36,856 bases of DNA, taken from the NCBI GenBank assembly GCA_905233935.1, contig CAJOFU010000007.1, positions 8,829 through 45,684 on the forward strand, written 5' to 3'. Below, one piece after another: positions 1-8,877 of this stretch. The stretch's first letter is position 1; every line of letters starts with the position of its first letter. The notes under the pieces were generated by a model that was not told the origin of the DNA, made no database searches, and worked only from the letters and a program-made list of their open reading frames with translations. Both the position numbers and the translations under genes were made by a program. Source of the DNA: Paludibacteraceae bacterium. Its GTDB lineage: Bacteria; Bacteroidota; Bacteroidia; Bacteroidales; Paludibacteraceae.

Positions 1-51
1 ATCGAGGCACCGCTGCACAACAATGTAAAACCAATTAAATCCCGCCGGACA

Positions 52-100
52 ACTCGATAACTCGAAATATCGAAATATCGGTAAATCGAAAGATCGAGAA
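52..100. repeat. Microrepeat in rpsA leader (TCGAAATA words)
   Basis: Imperfect reiteration of a word close to TCGAAATA / TCGATAAC / TCGAAAGA just upstream of rpsA. No TAnnTTTG promoter element is visible in bases 1-129, so the rpsA promoter is either outside the window or atypical. Same style of repeat as at about twenty other places in the window. Confidence 0.7.
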
Positions 101-129
101 TTAACTCCGGCAGTGAATCTACCAATTTT

Positions 130-1932
130 ATGGCAGAGAATCAAGTATTCGGCAATTTCGACTGGGATGCCTATGAGGCAGCAGCCAAAGGCGCAAAGAA
201 CGAAGCCGAGATTGCAAAGTATGACGGTAGCCTGAGCGCTATCAAAGAGAACGAGGTAGTAGAAGGTACCGTCGTTTCAGTAAACAAACGTGAAGTAGAA
301 GTAAACGTTGGCTTCAAGAGCAACGGTTTCATCTCTGCTTCTGAGTTCCGCTACAACCCCGACCTGAAGCCGGGTGACAAAGTAGAGGTTTATATCCAGA
401 GTCAGGAAGACCGCGACGGTCAGTTGATTCTTTCTCACAAAGAGGCTCGCGCTGCCCAGGCATGGGATCGCGTTAACGAGGCATGCGAGAAGGAAGAGAT
501 CGTACAAGGTTACATCAAGTGCCGTACGAAAGGCGGCATGATCGTTGATGTACTCGGCATGGAAGCATTCTTGCCGGGCAGCCAGATCGACATTCGTCCT
601 ATCCGTGACTACGACCAATTCGTTGGCAAGACGATGGAGTTCAAGATTGTCAAGATCAATCCTGAGTTCCGTAATGTTGTTGTTTCGCACAAGGCTCTCA
701 TCGAGGCTGAGCTCGAAGCACAGAAGAAAGAGATCGTCAGCAAGCTTGAGAAAGGTCAAGTACTCGAGGGTACGGTTAAGAACATCACCAACTACGGTGT
801 ATTCATCGACCTCGGCGGCGTAGACGGTCTGATCCACATCACCGACCTGAGCTGGGGCCGCGTAAGCGATCCGAAAGAGATCGTTCAACTCGACCAGAAG
901 ATCAACGTCGTTATCCTTGATTTCGACGAGGACAAGAAGCGTATTGCTCTGGGCTTGAAGCAACTGACCCCGCATCCTTGGGATGCATTGGACGCTAACC
1001 TGAAGGTAGGCGACAAGATCAAGGGTAAAGTAGTTGTGATGACCGATTACGGAGCATTTGTTGAGGTAGCTGAGGGCGTTGAAGGTCTCGTTCACGTAAG
1101 TGAGATGAGCTGGAGTCAGCACCTGCGTTCGGCAAATGACTACCTGAAGGTAGGTCAGGAGGTTGAGTGCGTTATCCTGACGCTCGACCGCGCAGATCGC
1201 AAGATGAGCCTTGGTATCAAGCAACTCAAACCCGATCCATGGGAGACCATCGAGACGAAGTACGCCGTTGGTTCGCGTCATTTCGCTAAGGTTCGCAACT
1301 TCACCGGCTTCGGCGTATTCGTTGAGCTGGAAGAGGGCGTAGAAGGTCTGATCCACATCAGCGACCTGAGCTGGACGAAGAAGATCAAACACCCGAACGA
1401 GTTCACGCAGATCGGTGCAGAGATCGAGGTTATCGTTCTCGACATCGACAAGGAGAACCGTCGTTTGAGCCTTGGTCACAAGCAGCTTGAGGAGAATCCT
1501 TGGGAGGAACTCGAGGCTAAGTTCGGTATCGACACCATCGTTACCGGCAAGGTTATCGAGATCACTGACAAGGGTGCAACGATCCGTCTGGATGAGGGCG
1601 TAGAAGGCTTCTGCCCGACCCGTCACCTCCAGAAGGAAGACAAGAGCCCTGTAGCCGTAGGCGACGAGCTTGACGTTAAGATCCTTGAGTTCAACCGCGA
1701 CGCTAAGCGCATCCTCGTTTCGCACCTCCGCACATGGGAGGAGCGCAAAGAGGCTTCCGCTAAGGAAGCTAAGGCAGAGAAGAAAGAGGCAGCTCCCGAG
1801 TTCCCGAAGGTAGAGAAGACTACCCTGGGTGACATCGACGTGCTCGCCAACCTCAAAGCTTCGATGGAAGCAGAGGCTAAGCCTGCCAAGAAAGCTCCGG
1901 CAAAGAAAGCCGCAAAGAAAGAGGCTGAGTAA
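130..1932 (+). CDS. rpsA: 30S ribosomal protein S1
   Basis: Encodes a 600-residue protein with six S1 (OB-fold) RNA-binding repeats, at about residues 43-107, 124-190, 210-276, 296-362, 381-448 and 466-532. Repeats 3 to 5 carry the typical '[19 protein letters not shown]' pattern. The C-terminus is a Lys/Ala-rich tail ([17 protein letters not shown]). By family knowledge S1 sits on the small ribosomal subunit and helps bind and unfold mRNA; it is of special interest in Bacteroidota, where Shine-Dalgarno pairing is little used. The ATG follows an A/T-rich leader without a purine-rich ribosome site. The gene is single, ends in a hairpin terminator and is highly conserved, so the call is very secure. 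A long open frame on the opposite strand is only its shadow. Confidence 0.98.
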   Translation: MAENQVFGNFDWDAYEAAAKGAKNEAEIAKYDGSLSAIKENEVVEGTVVSVNKREVEVNVGFKSNGFISASEFRYNPDLKPGDKVEVYIQSQEDRDGQLILSHKEARAAQAWDRVNEACEKEEIVQGYIKCRTKGGMIVDVLGMEAFLPGSQIDIRPIRDYDQFVGKTMEFKIVKINPEFRNVVVSHKALIEAELEAQKKEIVSKLEKGQVLEGTVKNITNYGVFIDLGGVDGLIHITDLSWGRVSDPKEIVQLDQKINVVILDFDEDKKRIALGLKQLTPHPWDALDANLKVGDKIKGKVVVMTDYGAFVEVAEGVEGLVHVSEMSWSQHLRSANDYLKVGQEVECVILTLDRADRKMSLGIKQLKPDPWETIETKYAVGSRHFAKVRNFTGFGVFVELEEGVEGLIHISDLSWTKKIKHPNEFTQIGAEIEVIVLDIDKENRRLSLGHKQLEENPWEELEAKFGIDTIVTGKVIEITDKGATIRLDEGVEGFCPTRHLQKEDKSPVAVGDELDVKILEFNRDAKRILVSHLRTWEERKEASAKEAKAEKKEAAPEFPKVEKTTLGDIDVLANLKASMEAEAKPAKKAPAKKAAKKEAE

Positions 1933-1937
1933 GTTGG

Positions 1938-1985
1938 GATTTGTCATTTGACATTTGTGATTTGTCATTTGACATTTGTCAATTG
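1938..1985. repeat. Microrepeat after rpsA (ATTTGTC/ATTTGAC words)
   Basis: Directly after the rpsA stop codon the sequence repeats words of the form ATTTGTC, ATTTGAC, ATTTGTG. A 13-base unit, TTTGTCATTTGAC, occurs twice. It lies between the stop and the terminator hairpin. Confidence 0.8.
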
Positions 1986-1992
1986 AAAACGG

Positions 1993-2028
1993 AAAGAGCG
2001 ATTCGAAAGAGTTGCTCTTTCTTTTTTT
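1993..2028 (+). terminator. Rho-independent terminator of rpsA
   Basis: Inverted repeat AAAGAGC (1993-1999) and GCTCTTT (2014-2020) with a 14-base loop, followed by C and seven T. Placed about 60 bases after the rpsA stop in the correct orientation. Confidence 0.8.
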
Positions 2029-2096
2029 GAAAAAATAGCCGAAAATTATTCAAAATACACATATTTTGACAAATTTTGAAAAAAAAGCCTGGATAA

Positions 2097-2128
2097 TTTG
2101 CAAATATGAGAAATTTTTCGTATCTTTG
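2097..2128 (+). promoter_or_regulatory. Bacteroidota-type promoter of the outer-membrane protein gene
   Basis: TTTG at 2097-2100 (-33 element), 20 bases, then TATCTTTG at 2121-2128 (-7 element, consensus TAnnTTTG). The ATG of the gene follows 30 bases downstream. This supports the start at 2159 over the upstream in-frame codon at 2066, which lies before the promoter. Confidence 0.8.
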
Positions 2129-2158
2129 CGTCGGATATTATGCAATAATGTGTACACA

Positions 2159-2980
2159 ATGAAAAAACAGTCACTTATTATGCGTGGAAAAAGCCGCTGG
2201 CTCGTGGTGCTTTCGGTGTTGTTGCTTGGCTTAGGTGATGCACTTCCGGCTTATAGTCAGGGTAATAGCGAGATTCGCTCCGGCCGAATAGGCATCGAGT
2301 ACGGCAGAACCCGCTATGGTCGTAAAGGGTCGCAGTACAGGAGCCGTCGTAACAACATTATGGAGAACAACAGCAAGATGGGATTCTGGGCTGTAGGTTT
2401 GCTTGGCGGCGCAAGTTACAACTGGCAGACGCGCGAGGCGGGATACATGTACGACATGACGTTTGATGGCGGCTGGGGCGCCTATGGCGGAGTGTCAGCA
2501 ACGTATATGTTCTTTGACTGGCTGAGTATTCGTGCGGACATCATGTACGCGCAAAAGAACTACGGTATGCGAAGAATGACCCCGGAATTGCAGAAGTTGA
2601 ATGTTCACACCAACTACACGAACCATTATCTGCAAGTACCCGTGATGGCAGACTGGACGTTCGGTTCGCTGGTAAGGGCACATATCCTTACCGGTGCGTA
2701 CGGAGGTGTTTGGTTGGACGGCGACGTGAGCCGCGTGACTATATATGACACTGAAACAGTTCGCTCCAAATACACATTCTCGAAAGAAGACAACCGTGCA
2801 GACGCCGGTCTGGTGGGTGGAGTAGGTGTATCGTGGGATCCGTGGCAGTTCTTGCGTATAGGCGCAGAAGCCATGTTCTTTTACAGCATGACAAACACCG
2901 TCAGGCGTCAGCCTGTAGCTTATGACAAACGCTACAACAATAATATTGTAGTCGGGTTGTCGGTAAGGTACGTGTTCTAA
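2159..2980 (+). CDS. Outer-membrane beta-barrel protein (porin/OmpA-barrel-like)
   Basis: A 273-residue exported protein. The N-terminus has a basic stretch and a hydrophobic core (WLVVLSVLLLGLGDALPAYS), consistent with a signal peptide cleaved near AYS-QG. A basic, Arg/Ser/Tyr-rich stretch follows, and then alternating aromatic/polar strands typical of a small barrel (GFWAVGLLGGASYNWQ, WLSIRADIMYAQKNYG, FLRIGAEAMFFYS). The last residues, VVGLSVRYVF, form a C-terminal beta strand ending in Phe as in many outer-membrane proteins. An alternative start eight codons in (Met of MRGKSRW) is possible. The frame extends upstream to 2066, but a promoter lies inside that extension, so the shorter form is preferred. 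The substrate or role is not evident. It stands alone between the rpsA terminator and the lipoprotein gene downstream, with which it may be co-transcribed. Confidence 0.8.
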   Translation: MKKQSLIMRGKSRWLVVLSVLLLGLGDALPAYSQGNSEIRSGRIGIEYGRTRYGRKGSQYRSRRNNIMENNSKMGFWAVGLLGGASYNWQTREAGYMYDMTFDGGWGAYGGVSATYMFFDWLSIRADIMYAQKNYGMRRMTPELQKLNVHTNYTNHYLQVPVMADWTFGSLVRAHILTGAYGGVWLDGDVSRVTIYDTETVRSKYTFSKEDNRADAGLVGGVGVSWDPWQFLRIGAEAMFFYSMTNTVRRQPVAYDKRYNNNIVVGLSVRYVF

Positions 2981-2982
2981 GT

Positions 2983-3017
2983 GAAAAGTCGAAAGTCAAA
3001 AGTCGAAAGTCAAAAGA
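2983..3017. repeat. Microrepeat filling the 38-base spacer (AAAGTCGAAAGTC words)
   Basis: The whole spacer between the barrel gene and the S41 lipoprotein gene is made of AAAGTC / GAAAGTC / AAAAGTC words. Bases 2991-3009 are identical over 19 bases to the minus strand of 18242-18260, inside the RND pump gene. Confidence 0.9.
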
Positions 3018-3018
3018 T

Positions 3019-4254
3019 ATGAAGAAAAGTTTACTCTATATAGCGATGATTGCCGTGCTGTTTGCAGGTTGCCGTCAGAAAGGCGATGTGTATTTCGATC
3101 CGAGTGACCAGTTGAATATGGCGTATACGACGTACGCCGGTCAGTTTGAGGCCATCTGGCACGGTCTGAACACGCATTATGTGTTCTGGAGCGAGGATTC
3201 CACGGAGTGGGATCTTGTATATAAGGAAATGTTGCCTCGTTTCCAGGAGTTGGATTCGGCGTACAAGAAGAATGGCACTATTCCTGACTCGCTGACGTTT
3301 ATCGGAATGTATCAGGATGTGGCGTCCACGCTGATTGATCATCACATGACGATGCAGATACGCGATGTACATACCAACAAGCCGTACGTATATAGCCCGG
3401 GCAAGGAGGAAGTGAACCAACGTGACTATGTGCAAGGGCAGAGCTACGGCGTTGCGGCAATGAAGGAAGCGATTGACGGATTTGTTAAAGAAGGACTGCT
3501 GACCAGCGGCACGTGGGGAAAGAGGGGGAATTATGTGAACTTCTTCGGTGTTCGTAAAGTGGATACAAAGAAGATTGCTTACTATTGGCAGAACAACTTC
3601 TATATGACATCGACGCGGCAAGCCGGTATTCTTGACACAGACGACGAGTTGGCGCAACAATATACCAAAAATATCGAATCGTGGCTTGACATGTGCCTGA
3701 ACGACGAAGATCTGTTGGGTATTATTCTTGACAACCGCTGCAACGGCGGTGGTCAGATTGCCGATATGAGCATCGTTGTGGGGCCGTTCATCAGCGAGCC
3801 GCTGCAATACGGCAACTTGCGCTACAAAGAAGGTCCGAACCGATATGAGTACACCAATTGGATTCCGGCTATTGCAGACACCATGGATATCCGCAACCGT
3901 CGTGACTTGGCTGAGCAGAATATTCCTTACGTTGTGCTCGCCAACGCCTATAGCATAAGCATGGCGGAGATTTCTTCAGCTGCCATCAAGTTACTGCCGA
4001 CAGGCTGTATGATCGGTGAACGTACGTTCGGTGCCCACGGGCAATTGTACTCTCTCTCAACCGTCTTCCACGACGGCACGTTTGGCGATCCTAACGGCAA
4101 ACATTACGTCTATACATCCAGCCTGCAAACCCAATTCCTTGAAGGTGGGATATTGGAAGGGCAGGGTGTTACGCCGGACAAGAGTATTCTGCAAATGGAG
4201 AGCGGCTACGCCGGAGCGATGGAGAAGGCGATAGATTACATTAAAGCATATTAG
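3019..4254 (+). CDS. Lipoprotein with S41 (C-terminal processing protease-like) domain
   Basis: A 411-residue protein beginning with a lipoprotein signal (lipobox LFAGC, lipidated Cys18), so probably tethered to the inner or outer membrane facing the periplasm or outside. The second half resembles the S41 peptidase fold: GIILDNRCNGGGQIADM (about residues 234-250) matches the 'D-x-R-x-N-x-G-G' substrate-binding turn of tail-specific proteases. ANAYSISMAEISSAAI (about 309-324) matches the region of the nucleophilic Ser, and GERTFGAHGQ the following loop. No PDZ domain is obvious; the N-terminal half is of the kind seen in many Bacteroidota S41-like lipoproteins. Whether the protein is an active peptidase is not certain, because the catalytic Ser/Lys pair cannot be assigned without alignment. 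The spacer to the gene upstream is only 38 bases and consists of microrepeat. It converges on, and overlaps by 14 bases, the CYTH gene. Confidence 0.8.
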   Translation: MKKSLLYIAMIAVLFAGCRQKGDVYFDPSDQLNMAYTTYAGQFEAIWHGLNTHYVFWSEDSTEWDLVYKEMLPRFQELDSAYKKNGTIPDSLTFIGMYQDVASTLIDHHMTMQIRDVHTNKPYVYSPGKEEVNQRDYVQGQSYGVAAMKEAIDGFVKEGLLTSGTWGKRGNYVNFFGVRKVDTKKIAYYWQNNFYMTSTRQAGILDTDDELAQQYTKNIESWLDMCLNDEDLLGIILDNRCNGGGQIADMSIVVGPFISEPLQYGNLRYKEGPNRYEYTNWIPAIADTMDIRNRRDLAEQNIPYVVLANAYSISMAEISSAAIKLLPTGCMIGERTFGAHGQLYSLSTVFHDGTFGDPNGKHYVYTSSLQTQFLEGGILEGQGVTPDKSILQMESGYAGAMEKAIDYIKAY

Positions 4255-4708
4255 CGTTGTAGTAGCGCGGATCGTGTGTTACTTCTTCGCCGATGAATGT
4301 TGGCCTGCTGAAGGGTGTATCCTCAGCAGGCAATTCTATTTCTGCCATAATGAGTCCCGCGTTAGGCGAACGGAACTCGTCAATTTCCCATTTGAGTGAT
4401 GCGGGTTCAGCAGGGAGAATATATCGTGTCTTGTCAATGATGCGGTTGCCGCATAAGGGCAACAAAGCGCGGAAATCCTCTACGCTGATGGGTTTCTCCC
4501 ACTCGAAGCGCGTGAATGACTCCAGACGTGTTTTTATAGTGAGGAAGGCTTTCTGTGAACCATCTGCCTCAGTGCGCAAACGGATACGAATAGAGCGACC
4601 TTGCTCGCGACTGATGTAGCCTTGGATTATGTCGTAGTGCGTCGTTGCGAGCGAACGGAAGGAGTCGTTAACAACAAGAAACTTGCGTTCAATCTCTTTG
4701 TTCTCCAT
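4241..4708 (-). CDS. CYTH domain protein (triphosphate tunnel metalloenzyme)
   Basis: A 155-residue protein that is essentially one CYTH domain. The diagnostic ExExK signature is present as E5-I-E7-R-K9 (EIERKFLV), followed by IRIRLRTE (charged strand lining the tunnel), FLTIKTRLESFTRFEWEKPI and AEIELPAED. By family knowledge these are metal-dependent phosphohydrolases acting on tripolyphosphate, thiamine triphosphate or nucleoside triphosphates, and some members are class IV adenylate cyclases; the short bacterial form most often proves to be a triphosphatase. The substrate cannot be decided here. Last gene of the minus-strand run that includes lptC. It overlaps the end of the convergent S41 lipoprotein gene by 14 bases, leaving no room for a conventional terminator. 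Confidence 0.85.
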   Translation of the reverse strand: MENKEIERKFLVVNDSFRSLATTHYDIIQGYISREQGRSIRIRLRTEADGSQKAFLTIKTRLESFTRFEWEKPISVEDFRALLPLCGNRIIDKTRYILPAEPASLKWEIDEFRSPNAGLIMAEIELPAEDTPFSRPTFIGEEVTHDPRYYNANML

Positions 4709-4717
4709 AGGGAACTT

Positions 4718-4754
4718 AAATTTGAAGATTTGAAGATTTCTAAATTTGAAAATT
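4718..4754. repeat. Microrepeat between lptC and the CYTH gene (AAATTTGAAG words)
   Basis: Words AAATTTGAAG, ATTTGAAG, ATTTCT, AAATTTGAAA fill the 44-base spacer and run to the last two bases of the lptC stop codon. The word TTTGAAA recurs at 16412-16445 and 21426-21460. Confidence 0.85.
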
Positions 4755-5364
4755 AATCATCAATCGGGAATATACCAGTCGGGTGACGAATGGTGTATTT
4801 GGTCATGTCTTGGTTCGCCTCAAAGCCGATGCCTTTGATGATAGTGCCTTTGGCTTTGTCGCCTTTGGCTTGCTTGGCAGCCTCTGTGGGCGGTTGGGTG
4901 ATGGTGATTGCGGAATCGGAATAGACGCGTTCCACTTTCTGTCCCCAGAACAGTTCTGGAGTCTCAAACTGTTCGCCGTTGACGTTGGTGGCATATACAT
5001 TGCCTGTCAGGTGCCAGATCTCTGCTTGTTCATCGTAGTAGGCGTAGTCGGCACGCAAGGTGGATGAGGTGTTCAGCTGGTTGTCGAACTGCTCCAGATA
5101 GATGCCGTTGGGGAACTCCCAATGTGCAGGGTCGGCTTTGTCATAGATCTGCCACTCGCTGGCGGTTATGCGGTAACGGGTAATGCCCGAATCAGAGATG
5201 AGCGTTGTAACCTGTTGCGCATCCAGCACGGGCATCGATGCGCGATCGTCAATGGCATCCATGTGTAATTTAACCTCCCGCTGATTGCAAGAGGCAAAGA
5301 AAAGCATTGCCACCGGAATGATGGCAATGCTCAGGAATATATGTCGCTTATTGCTTAGCTGCAC
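4753..5364 (-). CDS. lptC: LPS export ABC transporter periplasmic protein LptC
   Basis: A 203-residue protein with an N-terminal hydrophobic helix containing a lipobox-like FFASC (Cys26). It is followed by the LptC/LptA-type periplasmic beta-jellyroll: SGITRYRITASEWQIYDKA, LEQFDNQLNTSSTLRADYAYYDEQAEIWHLTGNV and GEQFETPELFWGQKVERVYSD are classic features of this fold. By family knowledge it couples the LptBFG transporter to the periplasmic bridge that moves lipopolysaccharide to the outer membrane. The start is a GTG at 5364, lying 17 bases inside the upstream TPR gene, which suggests translational coupling; no ATG gives the signal sequence. The neighbourhood (coaX, barrel protein, TPR protein, lptC) is a recurring one in Bacteroidota. 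Confidence 0.88.
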   Translation of the reverse strand: MQLSNKRHIFLSIAIIPVAMLFFASCNQREVKLHMDAIDDRASMPVLDAQQVTTLISDSGITRYRITASEWQIYDKADPAHWEFPNGIYLEQFDNQLNTSSTLRADYAYYDEQAEIWHLTGNVYATNVNGEQFETPELFWGQKVERVYSDSAITITQPPTEAAKQAKGDKAKGTIIKGIGFEANQDMTKYTIRHPTGIFPIDD

Positions 5365-6763
5365 GGCAAGTTGTTGTTTCGTTGATCCATCCGCCTACGG
5401 TGAATGATGCGCCATCTTGCAACTCCGGCAGGTCGAAGATCTCCTCACGTGTGGGGAAGTACTTCGAGTAGGAAGCAATCAGTTTGTTGGCATCCTCTGC
5501 AACGTCGGGATCCACCATCTTTGCCTTCTGGAACTTGTCCACAGCAGCCCAGAATACGGTCTTGTTCAGGATGGCAGCTTTAGCGGGAGCCATACCTTCG
5601 CCATAAGGCTGTGAGCCTGCATAGAGCATACCCATCAGGATGTAGCAGCGACCTTGGTTAGCCATCAGCTCGAGCGAGCGGCGCAGATAGTTGCGCGACA
5701 ACTGATACGATTTGATCTTGTCGAAGTAGATGTACGCGATGTTGAACAGGTACTCAGCGCGATCCTCTTTGTCGTCTTCCGGCGAGAGTTCGATAGCTTG
5801 CTCATAGTAACCAACGGCATCCTTGTAATCACCTTTCTTCATACACATCTTGGCGCAACCTGCAGCACTCTCTTCGGTCGGCTCGAGTTTGTGAGCAGCA
5901 GCGGCAGCAGCGAAGTAGTTCTCGCTCTCCGTGCATTTCACGCGACGGAACATGCCCATGATCTTGTTGAGCATATCAAGGTTATTGATGTTGTCTTGTA
6001 CGATCGGACCAAAGATCTCGTCCAACTTGTCGCAGCTGGCAGCACCAGATGATGCAAATACCTGATCTACATAATCTTTGGTCTCCAGAGCGCGGGTTCT
6101 GTTCTTGTTTGCTTCGTCAGCACCTTGGGCTGCAAGAATCATAGAAACTTGCTGGTAATCGGTAATATAATCTGCTGCAAATTTGTCAGGATCACTCTTA
6201 TAGCGTGCGTTACTCAGGTCAGCAAGGGTTTTGAGCACAATGATTTGTGACTTGTTACCCATTCCCATCACAGACTCTTTGAGCCAACCGTAAGCAGGCT
6301 CCTTGACAGGATCATCCTTGTAGAAGTTGCAGTAATCAACGCCCTTCAGACCAAGAATATATGCTTTCGGGTACTTCGGATCATCGCCGAAATATTTGAT
6401 GCGCTTGTCGTGCAACTCCATGAGCAGATCACGAAATTTGTGGTATTCTGCTTCGTCTTGTGTTTGTGAGATTTTCCACTCCACGAGTTCATCGCCACGG
6501 GTATAGATAGCCTTGTTGGCGTTCGGGCATGTGGTATAAACCTGCCACCAAGGATCCCAAGCGTCAGCGTATTGTTTGTTCTTGACTGACTCGTTGAACA
6601 GCGATACGTTGATCACGCACTCTTCGGTTACGACAGGTTCAGCTTCCTCTACCTCTTGCTTAGCTGGCTCTGCAGCGGGTTCAGCGGCCTTGGTAGGTTT
6701 CTTTGCGAGGGCGAACGCAGGCAGCGTTGCCAGCAATGTGAATGCAATAATGTACTTTTTCAT
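5348..6763 (-). CDS. Exported TPR-repeat protein
   Basis: A 471-residue protein with a signal peptide (MKKYIIAFTLLATLPAFALA), then an Ala/Glu/Pro-rich spacer, then helical repeats. Clear tetratricopeptide repeats are CMKKGDYKDAVGYYEQAIEL, AEYLFNIAYIYFDKIKSYQL and GRCYILMGMLYAGSQPY in the second half; the first half (WDPWWQVYTTCPNANKAIYTRG) has the look of degenerate repeats. Probably periplasmic and a protein-protein scaffold. Position between a FadL-like barrel gene and lptC suggests a role in outer-membrane biogenesis, but this is inference from context. It overlaps the GTG start of lptC by 17 bases. The ATG at 6761-6763 is the only start that yields the signal peptide. Confidence 0.85.
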   Translation of the reverse strand: MKKYIIAFTLLATLPAFALAKKPTKAAEPAAEPAKQEVEEAEPVVTEECVINVSLFNESVKNKQYADAWDPWWQVYTTCPNANKAIYTRGDELVEWKISQTQDEAEYHKFRDLLMELHDKRIKYFGDDPKYPKAYILGLKGVDYCNFYKDDPVKEPAYGWLKESVMGMGNKSQIIVLKTLADLSNARYKSDPDKFAADYITDYQQVSMILAAQGADEANKNRTRALETKDYVDQVFASSGAASCDKLDEIFGPIVQDNINNLDMLNKIMGMFRRVKCTESENYFAAAAAAHKLEPTEESAAGCAKMCMKKGDYKDAVGYYEQAIELSPEDDKEDRAEYLFNIAYIYFDKIKSYQLSRNYLRRSLELMANQGRCYILMGMLYAGSQPYGEGMAPAKAAILNKTVFWAAVDKFQKAKMVDPDVAEDANKLIASYSKYFPTREEIFDLPELQDGASFTVGGWINETTTCRAAKQ

Positions 6764-6792
6764 ATTGACTATATTTTGTTAGTTATCGTTTA

Positions 6793-6846
6793 GCAGCCAA
6801 GCTTGGCTGCGGGCTTTTGCGTTGTTGTGTCAGCCAAATCAGGCTG
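6793..6846. repeat. Two related hairpins between the barrel and TPR genes
   Basis: Bases 6793-6810 are a perfect 18-base palindrome (GCAGCCAAGCTTGGCTGC). Bases 6831-6846 form a second, weaker stem (CAGCC/GGCTG). Read on the minus strand both start with CCCGCAGCC, so they look like a diverged duplication of one hairpin unit. No T-run follows either, so they are not convincing terminators; they lie inside an apparent operon. A closely related palindrome occurs in the ffh leader (36331-36350). Confidence 0.7.
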
Positions 6847-6853
6847 CGGGTTG

Positions 6854-8056
6854 TTATAGCTTGCGCTTAAAGAACCAGTTCTCGTTGATGGCTGCGTTGA
6901 TGGTGAGTTTGAGGTAATTCTCTTTAAGCAATGCGCCTCGGTGATCATATTCGACTGTAGCGTTGAATACGGTTGCTGAGTTTCGCAGAGGCAATCCTAC
7001 ACCTATTGATACTTTAAACTCCTTACCATTGATGCTCTCAAGATACGGGTCAGCCATTTTCGCTCCGATGCGCCAGAACACGCGATCCACATATTCGCGT
7101 CCGAGAGGGTTGTGGCGGTATTCAACACCCAAGGCGTAGATAGATCTGGAGCGCAGTTGCTGGTTGGTAAAACACTTGACCTCTCCCCATCCTTGATGCA
7201 TGTAGTCGAACGCCACGGTGAGTCGTTGCTGCCATGTGTAGGATGCTCCTACGCCCCACTGCATCGGCACTTGGATGTCTGCGCCTACATACTGCACGGT
7301 GTCCAGCCAGTTTGTTTCGATGACCGAGAAGTCGCCATGTAGTGGCAGTTTGGGTTCGAATACTGCGCCTACCGCGAAAGCATGCCGGTCTTCAAACGTG
7401 TGGAAGAGTTGTGCTCCGAAGCGGGTGCGGACGCTGCTCACCTTCAGGATGCTGTACATGGCTACATCGTGCATGCCTGATTCGGTGAATGTCAATGCTC
7501 GGTAGTTGGAAACGTCGCCGAACATGTAATATACATTTGCGCCTACTGCAAACCAATCCAGGACATTAAAACTCAAACCGCCATATACTTGGGTTATGCC
7601 ACCTTCTCCGGCAAACATTTGTGAGTAATGGTAATCGGAGTTAATCGAATCGCTTAGCGAGAAGTTGTATCCGACGGACGAGTAGGGCATTACACCGGCA
7701 GAAAACGCTATATATCGTTTGTAAATAGGCACTTGCAAAAGTATATACTCGAGGTTTCCGTTTACTCTGTTGCGTCTTCCTGATGCATCGACGTACGTTG
7801 TCCACATTACGCTACCGGCAAGATCGAACATAAACGATGTACTGTCACACGTCGTGTAGGAAGCCGGTTGCAGCGGGTCGATAGCTTGTTTGGAGCGCAT
7901 ACCTATACCGACTCCACCCATGGCGCGGAAAGTGTTCGGCGCTTCATCACCCAAATCGCCATACCCAAACCGCGAGTAGGGTGATGAAGTCATGTTCTGC
8001 GCTCCGGCTGCCAGAGCCAGGCACACAAATATATATGTCAGTAATAATTTCTTCAT
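6854..8056 (-). CDS. Outer-membrane beta-barrel protein, FadL/OMPP1-like
   Basis: A 400-residue exported barrel. The signal peptide (KKLLLTYIFVCLALAAGAQ) is followed by SPYSRFGYGDLGDEAPNTFRAMGGVGIG and QAIDPLQPASYTTCDSTSFMFDLA. This N-terminal pattern (a start with Gly/Ala-rich strands and 'N-P-A-S'-like hatch) resembles the OMPP1/FadL/TodX-type proteins that Bacteroidota carry next to the TPR gene and lptC. Many amphipathic strands follow (FNVLDWFAVGANVYYMFGD, RFGAQLFHTFEDRHAFAVGAVF, QWGVGASYTWQQRLTVAFDYMHQGWG). The frame can be extended by one codon to a TTG, but the ATG at 8054-8056 is the better start. The substrate is unknown. Twenty-nine or so bases separate it from coaX upstream, consistent with one transcript. 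Confidence 0.8.
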   Translation of the reverse strand: MKKLLLTYIFVCLALAAGAQNMTSSPYSRFGYGDLGDEAPNTFRAMGGVGIGMRSKQAIDPLQPASYTTCDSTSFMFDLAGSVMWTTYVDASGRRNRVNGNLEYILLQVPIYKRYIAFSAGVMPYSSVGYNFSLSDSINSDYHYSQMFAGEGGITQVYGGLSFNVLDWFAVGANVYYMFGDVSNYRALTFTESGMHDVAMYSILKVSSVRTRFGAQLFHTFEDRHAFAVGAVFEPKLPLHGDFSVIETNWLDTVQYVGADIQVPMQWGVGASYTWQQRLTVAFDYMHQGWGEVKCFTNQQLRSRSIYALGVEYRHNPLGREYVDRVFWRIGAKMADPYLESINGKEFKVSIGVGLPLRNSATVFNATVEYDHRGALLKENYLKLTINAAINENWFFKRKL

Positions 8057-8088
8057 CAATTAACAAAATGCAATTATCGTGCCAAACT

Positions 8089-8832
8089 CTATTGCTCCTG
8101 TCGCGTGTTGTAGAGTAATATCTGATTCAAGCCCATCAAAACAAGGTGTTTCTCGTAACGAACATCGCCTTGCAAGCCATGCAAAATGAATGGTGCATTT
8201 CCGCCGGTAATGATGGTTTTGTAGTGAGGTATCTGCTCTTGCAAATCGCGCATGTAGCCTTTGACCTCAAAGATGATTCCGCGTATCACTCCGGCAGCGA
8301 TGGCGTCGCGCGTATTGCGACCAAACAGGGGAAGCATTTCGTTCTCTTCTGCCTCCACGAGGGGCAACTTCTTTGTCATTCGGTGCAGAATAGTGAAGCG
8401 CATCTTGATGCCCGGAGCGATATTTCCTCCCACAAAACAGCCTTCCTCTGACACAAAATCGTAGGTGATAGCCGAGCCGGCATCAATGATCAGCACATTC
8501 TCCTTGGGGAAGATAGCGTTTGCTCCGACAGCAGCAGCCATTCTGTCCTGTCCCAAGGTTGCCGGAGTGCCGTAGTTGTTGGTGACGGGTAGGGCTGTGT
8601 TATGGTCAAACAAAACGAAATGACGTGAGTGCTTGTTCAGTGCATTGACTACGGCAGGTTCAATGTTCACTACTGAGGAGATGATACTGTCCTCAATAGG
8701 ATACAACTGAAAGAGTTGCTCCACTTCCGCCGAAGCAAAATGCTTGTACAGGAAGTGTTTGGCAATCCTGCCATCCTCACGAAACAATGCAACTTTCGTT
8801 CGGGAGTTCCCTTGGTCAATACACAGATTCAT
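8089..8832 (-). CDS. coaX: Type III pantothenate kinase
   Basis: Phosphorylates pantothenate, the first step of coenzyme A synthesis. The 247-residue length is typical. Visible family motifs: the ATP-binding DQGNSRTK near the N-terminus (residues 6-13), GTPATLGQDRMAAAVGAN (about 88-105, the 'P-x-x-L-G-x-D-R' motif), IIDAGSAITYD (about 115-125, including the Asp of the ASKHA fold) and GGNIAPGIKMR (about 135-145). It lies between the acyl-CoA ligase gene and the FadL-like gene; a CoA-synthesis enzyme next to a CoA ligase is compatible but may be chance. Confidence 0.95.
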   Translation of the reverse strand: MNLCIDQGNSRTKVALFREDGRIAKHFLYKHFASAEVEQLFQLYPIEDSIISSVVNIEPAVVNALNKHSRHFVLFDHNTALPVTNNYGTPATLGQDRMAAAVGANAIFPKENVLIIDAGSAITYDFVSEEGCFVGGNIAPGIKMRFTILHRMTKKLPLVEAEENEMLPLFGRNTRDAIAAGVIRGIIFEVKGYMRDLQEQIPHYKTIITGGNAPFILHGLQGDVRYEKHLVLMGLNQILLYNTRQEQ

Positions 8833-8836
8833 CTAC

Positions 8837-8877
8837 TCATTTACCATTTGGTCATTTACCATTTGCCATTTGGTCAA
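8837..8877. repeat. Microrepeat between the acyl-CoA ligase gene and coaX (TCATTTACCATTTGG words)
   Basis: TCATTTACCATTTGG occurs once in full, followed by TCATTTACCATTTGCCATTTGG. The block fills the 41-base spacer and includes the stop codon of the ligase gene (8874-8876). Confidence 0.9.

Noticed and set aside
277..1968. Long open frame on the minus strand across rpsA (563 codons)
   Set aside because: It is the antisense shadow of rpsA, produced by biased codon use; no promoter, no family features, and rpsA itself is certain.
2066..2158. N-terminal extension of the first barrel protein gene
   Set aside because: The promoter at 2097-2128 lies inside it and the signal peptide starts at or after 2159.
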